From Ptiloglossa arizonensis (Eukaryota > Arthropoda > Insecta > Hymenoptera > Colletidae): a stretch of 64,000 nucleotides of DNA. The position numbers were made by a program, and so were the translations under genes. The stretch's first letter is position 1. Every line of letters begins with the position of its first letter. The DNA lies in NCBI RefSeq assembly GCF_051014685.1, contig NC_135059.1:1488001-1552000 (forward strand), written 5' to 3'. The notes under the pieces are model-generated. The model was not told the DNA's origin. It was given only the letters and a program-made list of their open reading frames with translations, and made no database searches. Below, piece by piece: positions 1 through 10,920 of the stretch.

Positions 1-563
1 GCGAACACCGTTTTCCAAACGCGTCGAAACTGGCGCTACGTGACGGTAAAATTCCTTTGCCGCGTCGAATGTTTCCCTCTGGTGTAGCGTGCCACGGATA
101 AAGAAGCGTTCGAGGAGATCCCTCCGATTACCTCGAGCAGCGTATTAGAACGACAGGATAATTAAACCAGTTCAGCGATAGGAGTTCCCAGGAAAATGTC
201 CAGTTAACTCATCTTCGCGCGGCGAATAAAAGCAACGAAGAAGTCTCTCCTTGGTGGAGCTCCCGGTTAACTTGAACTTGCGGTTCAACGAATGAAGACG
301 CCATTATTAAAGGAAATGTCAAGTGTCGGAACATTCTGTTTGGATTAACGCACTCTCGTGCATCTCCATTGCGCCGATTGGCGGCATTCGTCGTCATCGC
401 TGCGCATCGGAGTCCGTCAGCGAGATTGACCGGATTTACCAGGGTAATAATAATTTATTCCTCTGCCCCCTCTCGCTCTAGCCACGACAAGTGGTTCTCT
501 TAACGTGTGTTGAGCGACCGTCCGCCACTGATGACTTCTGGGAAGCGTCTTCACGGCGGTTGA
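1..563. other. Non-coding, no feature recognised
   Basis: Mixed-composition DNA with short open frames on both strands that match no family I know. The frame used by the candidate exon downstream has a stop at 561-563, so that frame cannot extend into this block. Part of it could be a promoter or 5' untranslated region if the candidate exon is real, but I see no clear TATA box or initiator. Confidence 0.5.
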
Positions 564-614
564 CTTGGACGTTACCGAGGAAAACGTCAGCACATAATTA
601 CTGCGACGACCGTG

Positions 615-710
615 ATGGCCGACGGAGCAACAATGCTGGCGGTCCTGGCCGCTACGATCGCCTGTCCCGAGTGTAATTCGACCTCCGTTGAACATTCGAT
701 CCTTCGATTG
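615..710 (+). CDS. Candidate first coding exon with signal-peptide-like start (low confidence)
   Basis: An ATG at 615 has G at -3 and G at +4, a good start context. It opens 32 codons ending at a strong splice donor, TTG|GTAAGT, at 711. The peptide begins MADGATMLAVLAATIACPEC; residues 7-17 are hydrophobic and could be a secretion signal, followed by two cysteines. The frame is blocked by a stop at 561-563 upstream and reads into a stop shortly after the donor, as expected for a first exon ending in phase 0. I do not recognise the protein and see no downstream exon in the window, so a real gene would need a very long first intron. A chance combination in CpG-rich DNA is quite possible. Confidence 0.2.
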
Positions 711-2667
711 GTAAGTACCCGACGATGATGCGCTTCTCCACCAGCGAATTATCCGATCCCCGTTTACGAATTTCGACTTCGAGTCAAGATATCGAGTTCG
801 AAAGTGTAACCGCGTTGTTCGTCGCTACGAGAGTACTCTTCCCTTCTCGAGCGGTCCTCTGCGATCCGTTTCGTACAACGTACGCGAAACCGAGCCGTTA
901 AAAGTTCGAGCGCATCGTTAAGCTCGAGCAATTCGTCCGGTGTTTCGTATCGTTTCACGTGCGCGCACGCGCGATAGAAAAGGAAGTCTTGGGAAACGTC
1001 GTTCGACGACTGCGCGTTCCTCGTCTCGCTCCGTCGAGTCTTATTTTCAGACAAATTACGCCGGGTATTGGAAACGTCCCGCCACAGTAGCTATCGATGG
1101 ATCCGAACTGTTCCAACTACGCTCGTAGACCGATTCGATTATTCCTACGGGTATATTAATACGTGTAATCCGGTATGTATCGCGGAGCGTTCCAATTACA
1201 AAATATAGATTCCGCGAACGCTACAACGGTTACGTTTCAACGCGTTCCGTAGACCACGTTCGAATCTTTTCTCGACAAACGGAAAACTTTCTTTCGTTCT
1301 CGAACCGTGTTCATCGAAACGCGAGACTCCTCGCCGAGGAGGAACTTCCTCCGTGTTTCGCGATACATCGATACAATCGCGTTACATAATTGTACGGGGC
1401 GAGCAGCTGTGGAGAAAAATGCTCGCTAAAGCGCGAACGAAACACCGCGGTAGGGGTAACGGAGGGACGAAAGGCATCGCGGCGGGTCGGAGAAGCGACC
1501 GAAGGAAAAAAAGAGCAACGACCAGAAAGCTCGACACTTCGTGCAGGACCGAGGCCACGGTCGGTTTAATTAAGTTGCGCGGGCTGGCAGAAGTTTCGTC
1601 GGGTTTGTTTCGAGGTGGTGGAGATGGCAGTGTACAGCGACACAAATAAATTTTCCCGGAATGGCATTGTCTTTGAGGTCGACACATTTGCGGAATAATA
1701 CTCGATAACTCGGGGGTCGAGGAGAAGTTATATTAGGACGGCTTAATTAACCCCCTACCATACCCCGACCTCCCCACCAATTCTATCACCCTACTTCCTG
1801 CACCTCCTATCCATGCTCTCTTTCTCTGTCCCTTCTGTTCGCTTCGCTGGCACGTAACCGAGACGCTACGAACCCTTTTCCAACGACGATACAGGGTGTT
1901 CGCGAAACGTTCGGCCAAACCTTCCACGGCGTATTCTATTAATCCATTCGGGACGAACGATGTACCGGCGCTTCGAACATTTACCGGTTACATTCCCGAG
2001 CATTCTATCGCCACGTACCGGTAACAACAATTTTAACGACCACGCGAACCCGTGTACCAGCCTACTTTCGTTCGTATCGAGTGTTCGCTTTTACATTCGC
2101 GTTATCCGATCGCGTCGTGTCGTCAACGTTGCTGCGAATATCGATTCGTCGTATCGACGAAGAGACACGGCCCGAATATAAGCCAGCGAACGTTTTTCTC
2201 TCCTCGTAGCTTTTTAAAGCTACGACACACCGAAGGAACGGTGCGAGGTGGGTCACCCATCCTCCCACCGTTTCTCGAATCGTCGCGGCAAAATCAATTG
2301 ATCGCTCGAGGCCACCGGGGATCCCCACCGCACCTTGCGGCTAGCACATGGTTGTACAGTAACAATTATTTATTATACCGTAGAGAGAAAAATACATACG
2401 CAGAGTGATGTAAAAAGCGAGTCTCAGCTGCGTTTATACGTACAGTGCATAGAAGCGGGGAACAATGGGAATGGAAATATTACGAGAAGAATAAAATATT
2501 TAAAAATAAGAACGAAATTGTTTCGTTCGCGCGCTCGGTCGTTCGACGAAATATTTCACGAACACCCTGTGCAATTGTCTGCCACGAATCATTATGGATT
2601 CCTTATTACGGGGATAGATTAACGGATTAAATCTTAACCGACGACAGACGCGGGTGGAAACAGGCGC
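711..2667. other. CpG-rich non-coding DNA
   Basis: No gene or repeat recognised. Frames open on both strands at 1353-1687 encode Arg/Lys-rich and Leu/Pro-rich strings that mirror each other, the usual result of biased composition rather than a protein. Confidence 0.5.
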
Positions 2668-2699
2668 AGAGAGAGAAAGAGAGAGAGAGAGAGAGAAAA
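2668..2699. repeat. (GA)n microsatellite
   Basis: Nearly pure GA dinucleotide run of about 30 bp with one A-rich interruption. Confidence 0.9.
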
Positions 2700-5460
2700 G
2701 ATGAAAAGGGAGAGGGAAGAAGTTCGGCGCCTTTTATAGTCCGCGTCGAAGCGGCGCTCTTCGTTGTCATTGGTTTTCTACGACTACGTAAACGGGTCAA
2801 TAATCGCCTCGTAAAGAATCCCATTATCTCCGTTGGCGACAACCATTTCGCTCGAATCGTTTGCAATCGTTAACATTTGTTCGACGCCGAACGCGAAAGA
2901 TTCCGTCTTTTTTCTATCCTTGCGCGACTCGCCGAGCCTCGATGTCTTCGCGTTGCTTCAAAGCGGGGAGGAACTTTTTTCCCTCCTCCAGCCGATCACT
3001 GCGTACCGTTAACGCGCGCCGCACGTTCGTGCGGAATTGCGATTTCATCGTGGCGTTTACCGCCGCTGGTATGCAGAGTATGCGACACGGAGAAGCGATT
3101 TTGCAAAGAAAACCGAACGGTACAGCGTGTCTCGCTAGCTTCTGTGAGACGACGTGGGGGGGGGGGGGGGGGCAGGAGGGAACGAGAATTTGTAGACAGC
3201 GTTAGAATCGATTAACTCGCAAAAGATGGAAATATTTCTCACGCGCCCGACGAAAATCTCGTCGCTTTATCGACGATCGTTCTATTCTTACCGTCTATTG
3301 TAAAATATAAATAACTTTAATAGCACGTATCGAATTTTAACGATGTCTAATTTATTCGCGCGAGTACTTCGGTTCGGAAACAGGAGGAGTAAATTTATCT
3401 ATCGATGCAAACTCTCGCGCGATGGTTTTCGACTAGAAATTCGAAAAGAGAAATAGACTGCGAATATTAAAAAAAATCTCTTCGAGCGAGAGAACGATTC
3501 AACTCTGTTTCGAGAACGTCTTTGTTTTCCGTTAAATGGTATAAAATATTGCGACGGAAAAACGTTACAAAAATAATTTGCTGTTCGTGATTCGTCACGA
3601 GTGGATAGAATTCGCGAAGTAGCCATGGGTCAGATGGTTTCGCAGTGGGAGGATTAAACGCGACCGAGTTACTCTTGATCTTTCAAATCGTTTCAAACAC
3701 CCTATTCCAGGTCAGCAAATAATCCTCCTGAAATTCCGTACCGCGTTAAAAGTTTCGAGTTAATTATAGTCCACGTCCGAACAAAGCGATGGATATTATT
3801 AACCATCGTCCGCAAAGAATTAATATCGGTTTTCGAAACAATAGTTTTATTTGTAATTCGCGAATATGGAACCTAACGTGGAATTTACGAAAATGAAAAT
3901 TTTCCATTCGCGATAACAAGGCACGTTCATTTCTTAAGATCGAAATATATTTCACGTTTCGACGAAAACTGCGCAAAGACGCTACAATTCGGTCCAACGC
4001 GCGTGCAATTTATTCGAAATCGATTCAGGAGAAGAATAAAATTTGACGAAACGGTGAAATAAAATACGACGGTCTACGACGAAAGAAATATACTCGCGGT
4101 ACCGTTAACCATCGTAAAAACGGAACACGAGGATCGGATCGATTTTCGAGCGTATCACGGTGGTCCAATTTGTAAACGCATCTTTCTACCGCGGCGTGTC
4201 TCCGGAGAGGATCCCGGGTAGGTGATCGTTTCAAACTTTCGGAATTTTAGCTTTGACGCGTCTCGCGGAAAACGATTGGAAATATTCGAAAAGGGTATAT
4301 TCTTCGGGTGTAAGGTCGAAGGTTGACGTATCGGAAGAAGGTAATCGCCGCGCGAGGGTAATTAATACGTCCCGATGAAAATGTAGGCGGTCGATCGAAC
4401 GGAACAGTTTCTCGATCGTGGTGGTCCCTCCGTTGACCTCCTAAAGTCGGATCGGTAATACGGAACACTATTTATTCCCGAAGTTTCGAAGGCTCGGGTG
4501 AGCCGAAAGCAGCTCACTTCGAGGTAATTACGAGGATTCGCCGTCTTTGTCGGTGGCGGCGGCGCGGCGAGTTTCACCGTCTCTCTTTCATTGCCGGTGC
4601 AAAGTATACGCCCATCTCGCTCCCGCCCGCCGATTCTATCGGGCATAATTACCTTTCGCTGTCCCTCTCGGATAATCATTGTAACACCTAAGCACCCTAC
4701 CTAACCTACCGGAGCCTAGCCAGCGTTTCCAGCGTTATTCGCCATCGATCGACCGCCCTGACGACGATTTCCGTGCTACGACGTGGTCATTGCTGCCGTA
4801 CGACTACATCGTTTCGCTAACGATTACAGTGTCACTCGGCCAGTCCTAGGATTATCGCTATTTCGGCCCGGTACGCGACGAAACCGACCCGCGCATAGAT
4901 ATTGCCCTTCCGGTTTTCCGGTTCCCTTTTGATAACCCTCGCTGCGGGGGTATTGTTTACGCGGAACGGGCAACGTTTTCCATTCGGTTTCGTTACGAAG
5001 AAAGTTATCTCGGAAGATCTCCCGAAACGAAGCACCGAAGCTGCGTTATCGATACTCGATGAACCCGAATCGCGGAAGCATCGATTTTCGTCGCGTATCC
5101 GTGACGTCGAGATTCATCTTCCCGGAGAAAAAGTGTTTCGTATCGAGAGAAACTTTCTTCTCGGATCGAAGATCGTTTCGAAACGAAAACGCGGCGATCG
5201 TTCGAGAACGCTCGTCATCGATGTCTATATCGATAAGAGCCGCACCGTTTATCGATTTCGGCTCTCGAAAGACTTTCGATCGGACCGAGACGATCGTAGC
5301 CGATTTCCATACCGGTAAAGAGATTCCGTGGACATCGAGAACGTTTCAGCGGCGCTCGACGAATATCACGATTTTCAACGATATTACGTATTCTTACGCA
5401 AGTGGTTACGTTGCGCAACGTTCGCCGTTTCAAGAGAGAAGGCACAAAAGAAATTAAAGG
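2700..5460. other. CpG-rich non-coding DNA
   Basis: Apart from a poly-G run at 3156-3172 nothing is recognised. The 138- and 132-codon frames at 4902-5457 overlap each other in different registers and are Arg/Ser/Phe-rich, so I treat them as composition artefacts. The stretch 4680-4870 is less CpG-biased than its surroundings but shows no clear function. Confidence 0.45.
3156..3172. repeat. Poly-G tract of 17 bases
   Basis: Uninterrupted run of 17 G on the + strand. It can form a quadruplex and is prone to length errors in sequencing. Confidence 0.95.
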
Positions 5461-5880
5461 CTTCCCCCGGCTCGTGTAAGCCTGGCAACAGAGTTCAGCG
5501 TTAAGCAACAATTAATTCGCTCGGCCGGGACACGGTTTTAAAAACTCCTTGGGACAATTACAGTCGCTGGGGTTCGGGCGCAATATATCGAGCCACGATA
5601 ACGCAGCCAGCGTCTGACCCAGTGCATGGCGGAACGATAAACATTGGCGCGCAGGATCGATGACTTTTCGCGGCGCGGATCGATCCCGGCAAAGTTTTAT
5701 CGATCCCTATTCAATGAGGATACTACGCGTAGCACGCGCGACGCATTAAATCATTGAAATTTATGCAGCCGGGGCCCACTGCGCGCAGTATCTTTCACTT
5801 TTCATTACGGGATCATTTGTCATGCGTCCGTAGATCCCTTATCACTCGACGATCATAAACAACCGAGGCATAAATTTCAA
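5461..5880. promoter_or_regulatory. Candidate conserved non-coding block
   Basis: The stretch has balanced composition with AT-rich motifs such as caattaattcg, gcattaaatcattgaaattt and gataaacattgg set among GC-rich words. It has no sustained protein-like frame. This resembles insect enhancer-type DNA, but the call rests only on composition and motif style. Confidence 0.2.
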
Positions 5881-6329
5881 CTTTCGCGCATAACCTGACG
5901 GGAAGCATCGACCGGACCCGTGGCTAAATTTATTACTTCAAAATGCACCGATCGGCATACGTTTGCCCTGGATGACGAACGTCTGTACAGGATCTTCTCG
6001 ACTTGGCGTCGAGTTGTCGCCGATTCGCGGTCACCTCGATCGTTCGAACCACCAAGCGCGGACGATCCCACGATCCATGACGGATGGGAGCCGCAGGACC
6101 GATGATCCCATCGAGATCGAACGAAGACGCGCTTCGGTGACCATGATTCTCGACACGAAAATCGGGACGACCGGTCCCTACGAAAGGAGTGGAAACAAGA
6201 GCAGAGGACGAAATACTAACTAAGGTTTCTAAATATAACCAATCTCAGGAAGAGAGCGACAAACTATGAAAATCTATGTATCGAACGCGTTCGTATTAAC
6301 TCGTCGATCGACATGTTATACAATTAATA
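5881..6329. other. Non-coding, no feature recognised
   Basis: Short overlapping frames on both strands with no recognisable protein. The last two bases (TA, 6328-6329) are the target-site duplication of the element that follows. Confidence 0.5.
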
Positions 6330-6538
6330 GGTTGCTCGATAAATTTTGTCGTTCGATGAGAAATGAAACTATTAGGTTCGTCGTTTTATTTTTCCAAAGA
6401 TGGTACTACTGTTTGTTGAACATATGTGAAGTTTCGTGTAGATCTTTCGACTCGCTCGTATATTTACAGTTGTTCGAACGTTGAAGTGTCATAGTATTTT
6501 TTTACAATGGAAAAGGCGACAAAACTTATCGAACAAAC
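6330..6538 (+). mobile_element. Short mariner-like non-autonomous element (MITE), copy A
   Basis: A 209-bp element bounded by TA on both sides (6328-6329 and 6539-6540). It begins ggttgctcgataaa and ends with the inverted complement, ttatcgaacaaac. The terminal inverted repeats share about 20 of 23 positions and contain the core ttttgtcg. Ends of this style, with TA duplication, are typical of Tc1/mariner elements. The interior is nearly the same as the inverted sequence at 48248-48436, roughly 80% by eye, with an extra block of about 17-20 bp near the left end. It is too short to encode a transposase, so it would be mobilised in trans. A frame open in both copies (around RWYYCLLNICEVS) does not resemble any transposase domain I know. 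Confidence 0.8.
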
Positions 6539-6540
6539 TA

Positions 6541-7430
6541 ATATGCACAACATCGATTTATCTTACTTGTTGATATAAAAATTTACACATGTGGAGATAT
6601 TTTACTGTAATTCGGGGAGAAACAGACGTCTCGATTCAAATATTAAAAGAATAGCATCAAAGTGTGGAAAATTTGAACGTACAGTTATTTTAATTTTATA
6701 CCTATGCGACGATTTTCGAACGTTTGGAAAGTATGATTTTTAAAATTGGTCATTTCCAAGTACTCGTCGATAAAGAAATAAAAGTTTACAACGATACGTA
6801 TCCACGTACCTTAAGAAATAAAGGAAAAATAGAAATCTTGGTTTCTCGTAAGTGGATCGTGGTGCGTTCTCGAAATTTGCGTAAATTGAACGACGGGATC
6901 GTATATACTCGATTCTATTTATTCGGTCTTGCGATAAGATTAACCGTATCGTACAGTATTATGTATTGTACCGCACTCGAGACACGTAATCAGTTAAGCG
7001 AGAGTAATTACAGATTTTCAGATCAGGGTTATAACTATTAACGCGACTACTTTAATAGAACGTAGAACGGTCTCGTTCAAGATCATTAGCGATGAAATCA
7101 ACCTTCTATCCTCCGTGTCTACCCCAACCCCTTCTTTCTCGCTCTTTCAAAATTTATATAAACCGAACGCGCCATCCATGTGTACCAACATTTCACTCCC
7201 GCGATTGTGATTCTAGTTACCGTACACGCGACCCTATTAATCGTATGATTACCTTCGCTAATTTGTATGTGGGCAACATTGATTTCTTCTTTTGATCTGT
7301 ATCATTGCTCAAAAGCAATTTATACAGGATTCCGTGTAATGGAAATTCGACGCGTCAAAGTAATTTTAACTTATATATTGGATATTGATCCAATCGTCGC
7401 TGGAAATCGTAAGCTCATATAATTATCGTT
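6541..7430. other. AT-rich non-coding DNA
   Basis: Lower CpG than the flanks and no recognised gene. The right part may hold further decayed sequence of the LINE that follows, but I cannot align it. Confidence 0.4.
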
Positions 7431-7830
7431 GTTACTGCTTACGTTCCTCCCCTTCCCTTTTCGTCTCTTTATCTTAACTTTTCAACTTCAGTCATTTAAT
7501 TGAATGAACGTTTTCGCAGCAACAATTTTTATACATTTGGCGACTTTAATCCACCGAATGTCTCATCGGGGCGTTGATTTTTATCCATCTCCCAATGGCT
7601 GTACTTCTAACGAGGCAGTGTCGTACGAAAATATTTGCATACAAGCCTTAGTCTTTGTGGACTTTATCAGAGAAACCATGTTCGGAATATTTATTTCACA
7701 TTGTTGGATCTTTTTTTTTCCTCCGACGATTGTGTGTCTATATTATCGTCTGTGGATCCAATACTACCTTGCATTGTCTATCATCCAGCCTTAAAGATCA
7801 AACTCTTTTGCGGATCCACAATCCTGCGAA
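7431..7830 (+). pseudogene. LINE endonuclease remnant
   Basis: Pieces in three frames carry endonuclease landmarks: VTAYVPP near 7431, FGDFNPPNV near 7536, LDLFFSSDDCVS near 7704 and SVDPILPC..YHPAL at 7752-7794. The GDFN and terminal His-Pro motifs are hallmarks of the APE-type endonuclease that nicks target DNA for LINE insertion. The N-terminal half of the domain, with the first catalytic residues, was not found. Stops and frame changes between the pieces make it non-functional. Confidence 0.8.
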
Positions 7831-7839
7831 TCTAGATTC

Positions 7840-8950
7840 ACACTCCTACTTTTATAATTTTAAGTGCGGAGATTGTTCCAATATTAAACTATTTAAATAT
7901 TCTCCGATGGGACAACATCCTTAAAGACACCGATCCTAATCGAGCTGTTGATATTTTATATTTTCACTTACACAATGCTATCGATCTCCACGTACCTAAA
8001 ATTATGTTCAAAAGTTCTACCGTTCCAAGGTGGTTTTCTCCGCAACTTATACATGTTATAAAAGAAAAGAAGCGTGCTCGTCACAATTACGAGAGTTTCA
8101 ACCATTATAAAAACTGTCTGTTTTTTTCTTCTCTTAGAACTAAAAGTAAGCAAATGTCATCTGCGTGCGTGCTACAAACAGTACATTTCTAAGACTGAAA
8201 AACCGATTCTTAAGGGAATCAACGTTAAACCTTTTTGGAGCTTTGTCAATCGTAATCGTAAAAGCCATAGTCTACTAAACGAGATGCGTCTTAACAACTA
8301 CACTACGAATAATGTCCAAGACATAGCCAACCAATTTAGTACACACTTTGGTTCTGTTTATTCTTCAGTCTCTGTCAACTCTTTAGTGTCTAATTCTAAT
8401 TCTCCAATTCATATGTCCAGTCTAAATGTTAACATTAGCGAAGTCTTTGTTAAAATAAATAACCTTTCTCTGTACCGATGGAATCCATTCATTAGTTTTC
8501 AAACGTTATAAATTTATTTTATCTCTTCCACTTTGGTTAATTTTTAATAAGACACTAGAATGTAGTATTTTTCCGGATGTTTGGAAACGTAGTCTACTAT
8601 CATCGATATTTAAATCTGAAGATGTTGCTGATGCGAAGAACTACGGATCAATTTGTACCATCGATACTATAATGTTCGTGGATGCTATAATGACTATAAT
8701 GCCTACTGTCACGTACTTCATTTGCGAAGAACGTGGTTTTATGCCCAAACTCTCAGCAGTTACCAATCTGTCTGTCTACTCACAGTTTGTATCTGTTGCT
8801 TTTGAACATGGTAAACAATTTCACATCATCTTCACTGACTTCACATCAAGGCGTTTGATTCGGTATCGTACTCTATTATCCAAGCTTTTTTCAGTTGGAT
8901 TTAGAGATCCTTTCCTTTCTTGGATTTGCTCGTATCGTCGCTCTCGGTTG
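7840..8950 (+). pseudogene. LINE linker and N-terminal reverse transcriptase remnant
   Basis: Successive frames give the linker (DSHSYFYNFKCGDC near 7840; VPRWFSPQLIHVIKEKKRAR near 8020; PFWSFVNRNRKSHSLL near 8230). They then give RT fingers and palm (LWLIFNKTLECSIFPDVWKR near 8530; GFMPKLSAVTNLSVYSQF near 8735; IFTDFTSRRLI near 8830). The usual FTDFSKAFD catalytic stretch reads TDFTSRRLI, so the first catalytic site is destroyed. The PQG motif block expected after SWICSY is missing, apparently deleted at about 8946. Confidence 0.85.
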
Positions 8951-9682
8951 TTTGCTGACGATTTTAAGATTTTCAAAGAAGTAACAAACGTGCTCGGCTG
9001 CTTTGAACTGCAGCTCGATCTCTATAGTATGGTGTTGCGTAAATGACACGAAGTTCAACATTGAAAAGTGTAAGTTCACGAGGTCACTCCGCAGTTCTCG
9101 TCCTATTATTTTCAATTACAATATATGCGGTTCCCCGCTATCCTGCATATCAGTGGTTAAAGACTTGGGAATTACTTTCACATCGCTGGTAAATTTTATT
9201 CGTCGTATTTACAATATCGTTGATGCGGCTTATAAGCAGCTTGGTTTTATAAAACTTTTCAGATCTAATTTTAACAACAGCTACTTGAATATGCCTCTGT
9301 TATTTGGCCACCCGAACAAATTGTGTACAAGCAATTAATTGAGAGAGTGCAACATAAATTTTTAAGATTTGCATCCTACAAACTTAATATACCTACGAAT
9401 GTTGTTCATCACGACTATGGTCAAGTTATGAATACGCTGAATCTGAAATCTCTCGAATCTCGTAGAACTATAGCCGACTTATCTTTACTGTTCAAAATCA
9501 TTAATTATCAAATTTCCTGTGGGCAGCTTTCAATTGGTGTAAATTTTAATGCTCCCTCAAGTTTCCTCATTTCTGATCCTATTATTCGTATTTACACTTC
9601 GGCTAATAGCAACTCTGTATCTCTCGACTTTTTTAATGTACGCTTTGCTAAATTTCGCTGTCAGTTAATCAACCTTTTGTAA
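8951..9682 (+). pseudogene. LINE reverse transcriptase end and C-terminal region
   Basis: The second catalytic motif FADD is intact at 8951-8962, directly abutting sequence that should lie about 60 codons upstream. It is followed, after a frame change, by KFNIEKCKFTR, VVKDLGITFT and AAYKQLGFIK (9060-9245). After a deletion of the YKTLVRP-type segment come ERVQHKFLRFASYKL (9341-9385) and the last conserved part, ending in a natural stop at 9680-9682. These blocks are characteristic of Jockey-superclade ORF2 C-termini. Confidence 0.85.
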
Positions 9683-9746
9683 TATTTTTTATTAATTTAC
9701 TCACTGTACCTATTTTTTTCTCTCCAAATCAATGGGTTTGTGCCCG

Positions 9747-9769
9747 TAAATAGATAAATAAATAAATAA
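9747..9769 (+). repeat. AAAT-repeat tail of the LINE
   Basis: Several imperfect AAAT units right after a short 3' hairpin. This marks the 3' end of the element and confirms + orientation. Confidence 0.9.
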
Positions 9770-9884
9770 CACCGAATTCTCTTTCGATGTTCGAGATATA
9801 TCCAGGCGGGTCTCGAGCGTGTCTCTCGAACTACTGTAGAAAAATCTCGTTGCAATTCAAACGCAACGTTGTCGATATACTCGG

Positions 9885-10480
9885 AATTGCGATCGGGAAC
9901 AACTGGAAACGTCTCGATTGTACGAATTCGTGGACGAAAGAGGTCAACGCGACCACGAATACCGATTTACAAAATATTCGTGCCCGCGACCGATCGACCG
10001 GTGTTTCGTTCGCGAAATTGTTCATCGTACCCGTCACTGTGCCCGTTCGCAAGGATCTCTCGTTTCCCCAGCTCCTCGAATCCTTCGAATTCTCTTTCCA
10101 GCGTCTCGATTTTACGAATTCGCGGACGATAAGAGGTCAGCGCGTCGACGAATACCGATTTCCAAACGTTTCGTGTTTCGTTCCCAAAATCGAGCGAAAT
10201 TGTCCATTCTGCGATCATTCGCGCAAATCTCTCGTTTCCCCAGCTCCTCGAATCCTTCGAATTCTCTTTCCAGCGTCTCGATTTTACGAATTCGCGGACG
10301 ATAAGAGATATCATCGCGTCGAGGAATACCGATTTCCAAACGTTTCGCGTTTCGTTCGAAAAATCGATCGTAATTGTCCATCCTGTGTCCCCTCGCGACG
10401 ATCTCTCGTTTCCTCGGCACCTCGAATCCTTGGAATTCCCTTGGCCCTGTCTCGATCGACACGGGATGGCCGCACGCGAA
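9885..10480. repeat. Diverged tandem array, unit about 173 bp, about 3.4 copies
   Basis: Units begin at about 9885, 10057, 10229 and 10403 (last one partial). The anchor ctctcgtttccccagctcct occurs at 10057 and 10229 and, with changes, at 10403. Other shared blocks are cgtctcgattttacgaattc, gaataccgatttccaaacg and tcgtgtttcgttc. Copies 1 and 2 are nearly identical over their first 80 bases; copies 0 and 3 are more diverged. Periods of 172 and 174 differ, so no one reading frame is kept, although several frames stay open across the array (272 codons on +, 172 on -). I read it as a minisatellite, not a protein repeat. It starts about 115 bp after the LINE tail. Confidence 0.85.
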
Positions 10481-10739
10481 TTCATCGTTTACGAATTGGT
10501 AATTCCGAACGCGCAGTTGTCACGAAGAACAACCGTTTCGCGAAAAGATTTAATGCTCTTCGGTCGAATCAGCGTCCCGCGGTTCGTTCACCCGGTCCCG
10601 CATAATTATGTGTCTATGCTTTATGGCAACGATGTAACGAACGCGCGGGTGCGCTTTCAGACACTGTAAATTAAAGTTGAGAAAGTGCGCTACGAGGGGC
10701 AGTCATCGCGGAACGCGCTCGCTCACTCGCCGGGTGTGC

Positions 10740-10765
10740 GCGCGAGCGCGAACGCGCGCTCGCGC
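10740..10765. repeat. GC hairpin, 11-bp perfect stem, 4-base loop
   Basis: The left arm ends cgcgagcgcg, the loop is aacg and the right arm begins cgcgctcgcg. The alternating CG tract could also adopt Z-form DNA. Function unknown. Confidence 0.7.
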
Positions 10766-10770
10766 TCGCG

Positions 10771-10920
10771 TTAATTAAAGCTTATTGTAATAAAGAGCAC
10801 TTTTTATTCACTTTGCCTCCTTCAGCCAGCTAGCCGGCCGGGCTACCGGCAAGATATTTTTATGTTTAATTATATTAGGTTTTACGAGCTCCGCCGGGCC
10901 GGCCGTTTTGCCCCGACGTA
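10771..10920. promoter_or_regulatory. Candidate conserved non-coding block
   Basis: AT-rich motifs (ttaattaaagcttattgtaa, ttttattcactttgc, tttaattatattagg) alternate with GC palindromes (ccggccggg, gggccggccg). No coding frame. Called on motif style only. Confidence 0.2.

Larger units (their letters stand above)
7431..9769 (+). mobile_element. Degenerate non-LTR retrotransposon (Jockey/CR1-type LINE)
   Basis: A 5'-truncated LINE in + orientation. Going 5' to 3' it shows the C-terminal half of an apurinic-type endonuclease, a linker, a reverse transcriptase with the FADD catalytic motif, the conserved C-terminal region after the RT, a small 3' hairpin (gggtttgtgccc) and an AAAT-repeat tail. 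Frameshifts and stops break it into at least six pieces, and two internal deletions remove core blocks. No RNase H or LTR is seen. It is AT-rich compared with the CpG-rich surroundings, as expected of an insertion. It is dead by sequence. Clade assignment within the Jockey superclade (Jockey, CR1, L2, Daphne) is uncertain. Confidence 0.9.

Noticed and set aside
9787..10605. 272-codon plus frame across the tandem array
   Set aside because: Other frames on both strands are also open, and the 172/174-bp units do not keep one register. A repeat-driven artefact.
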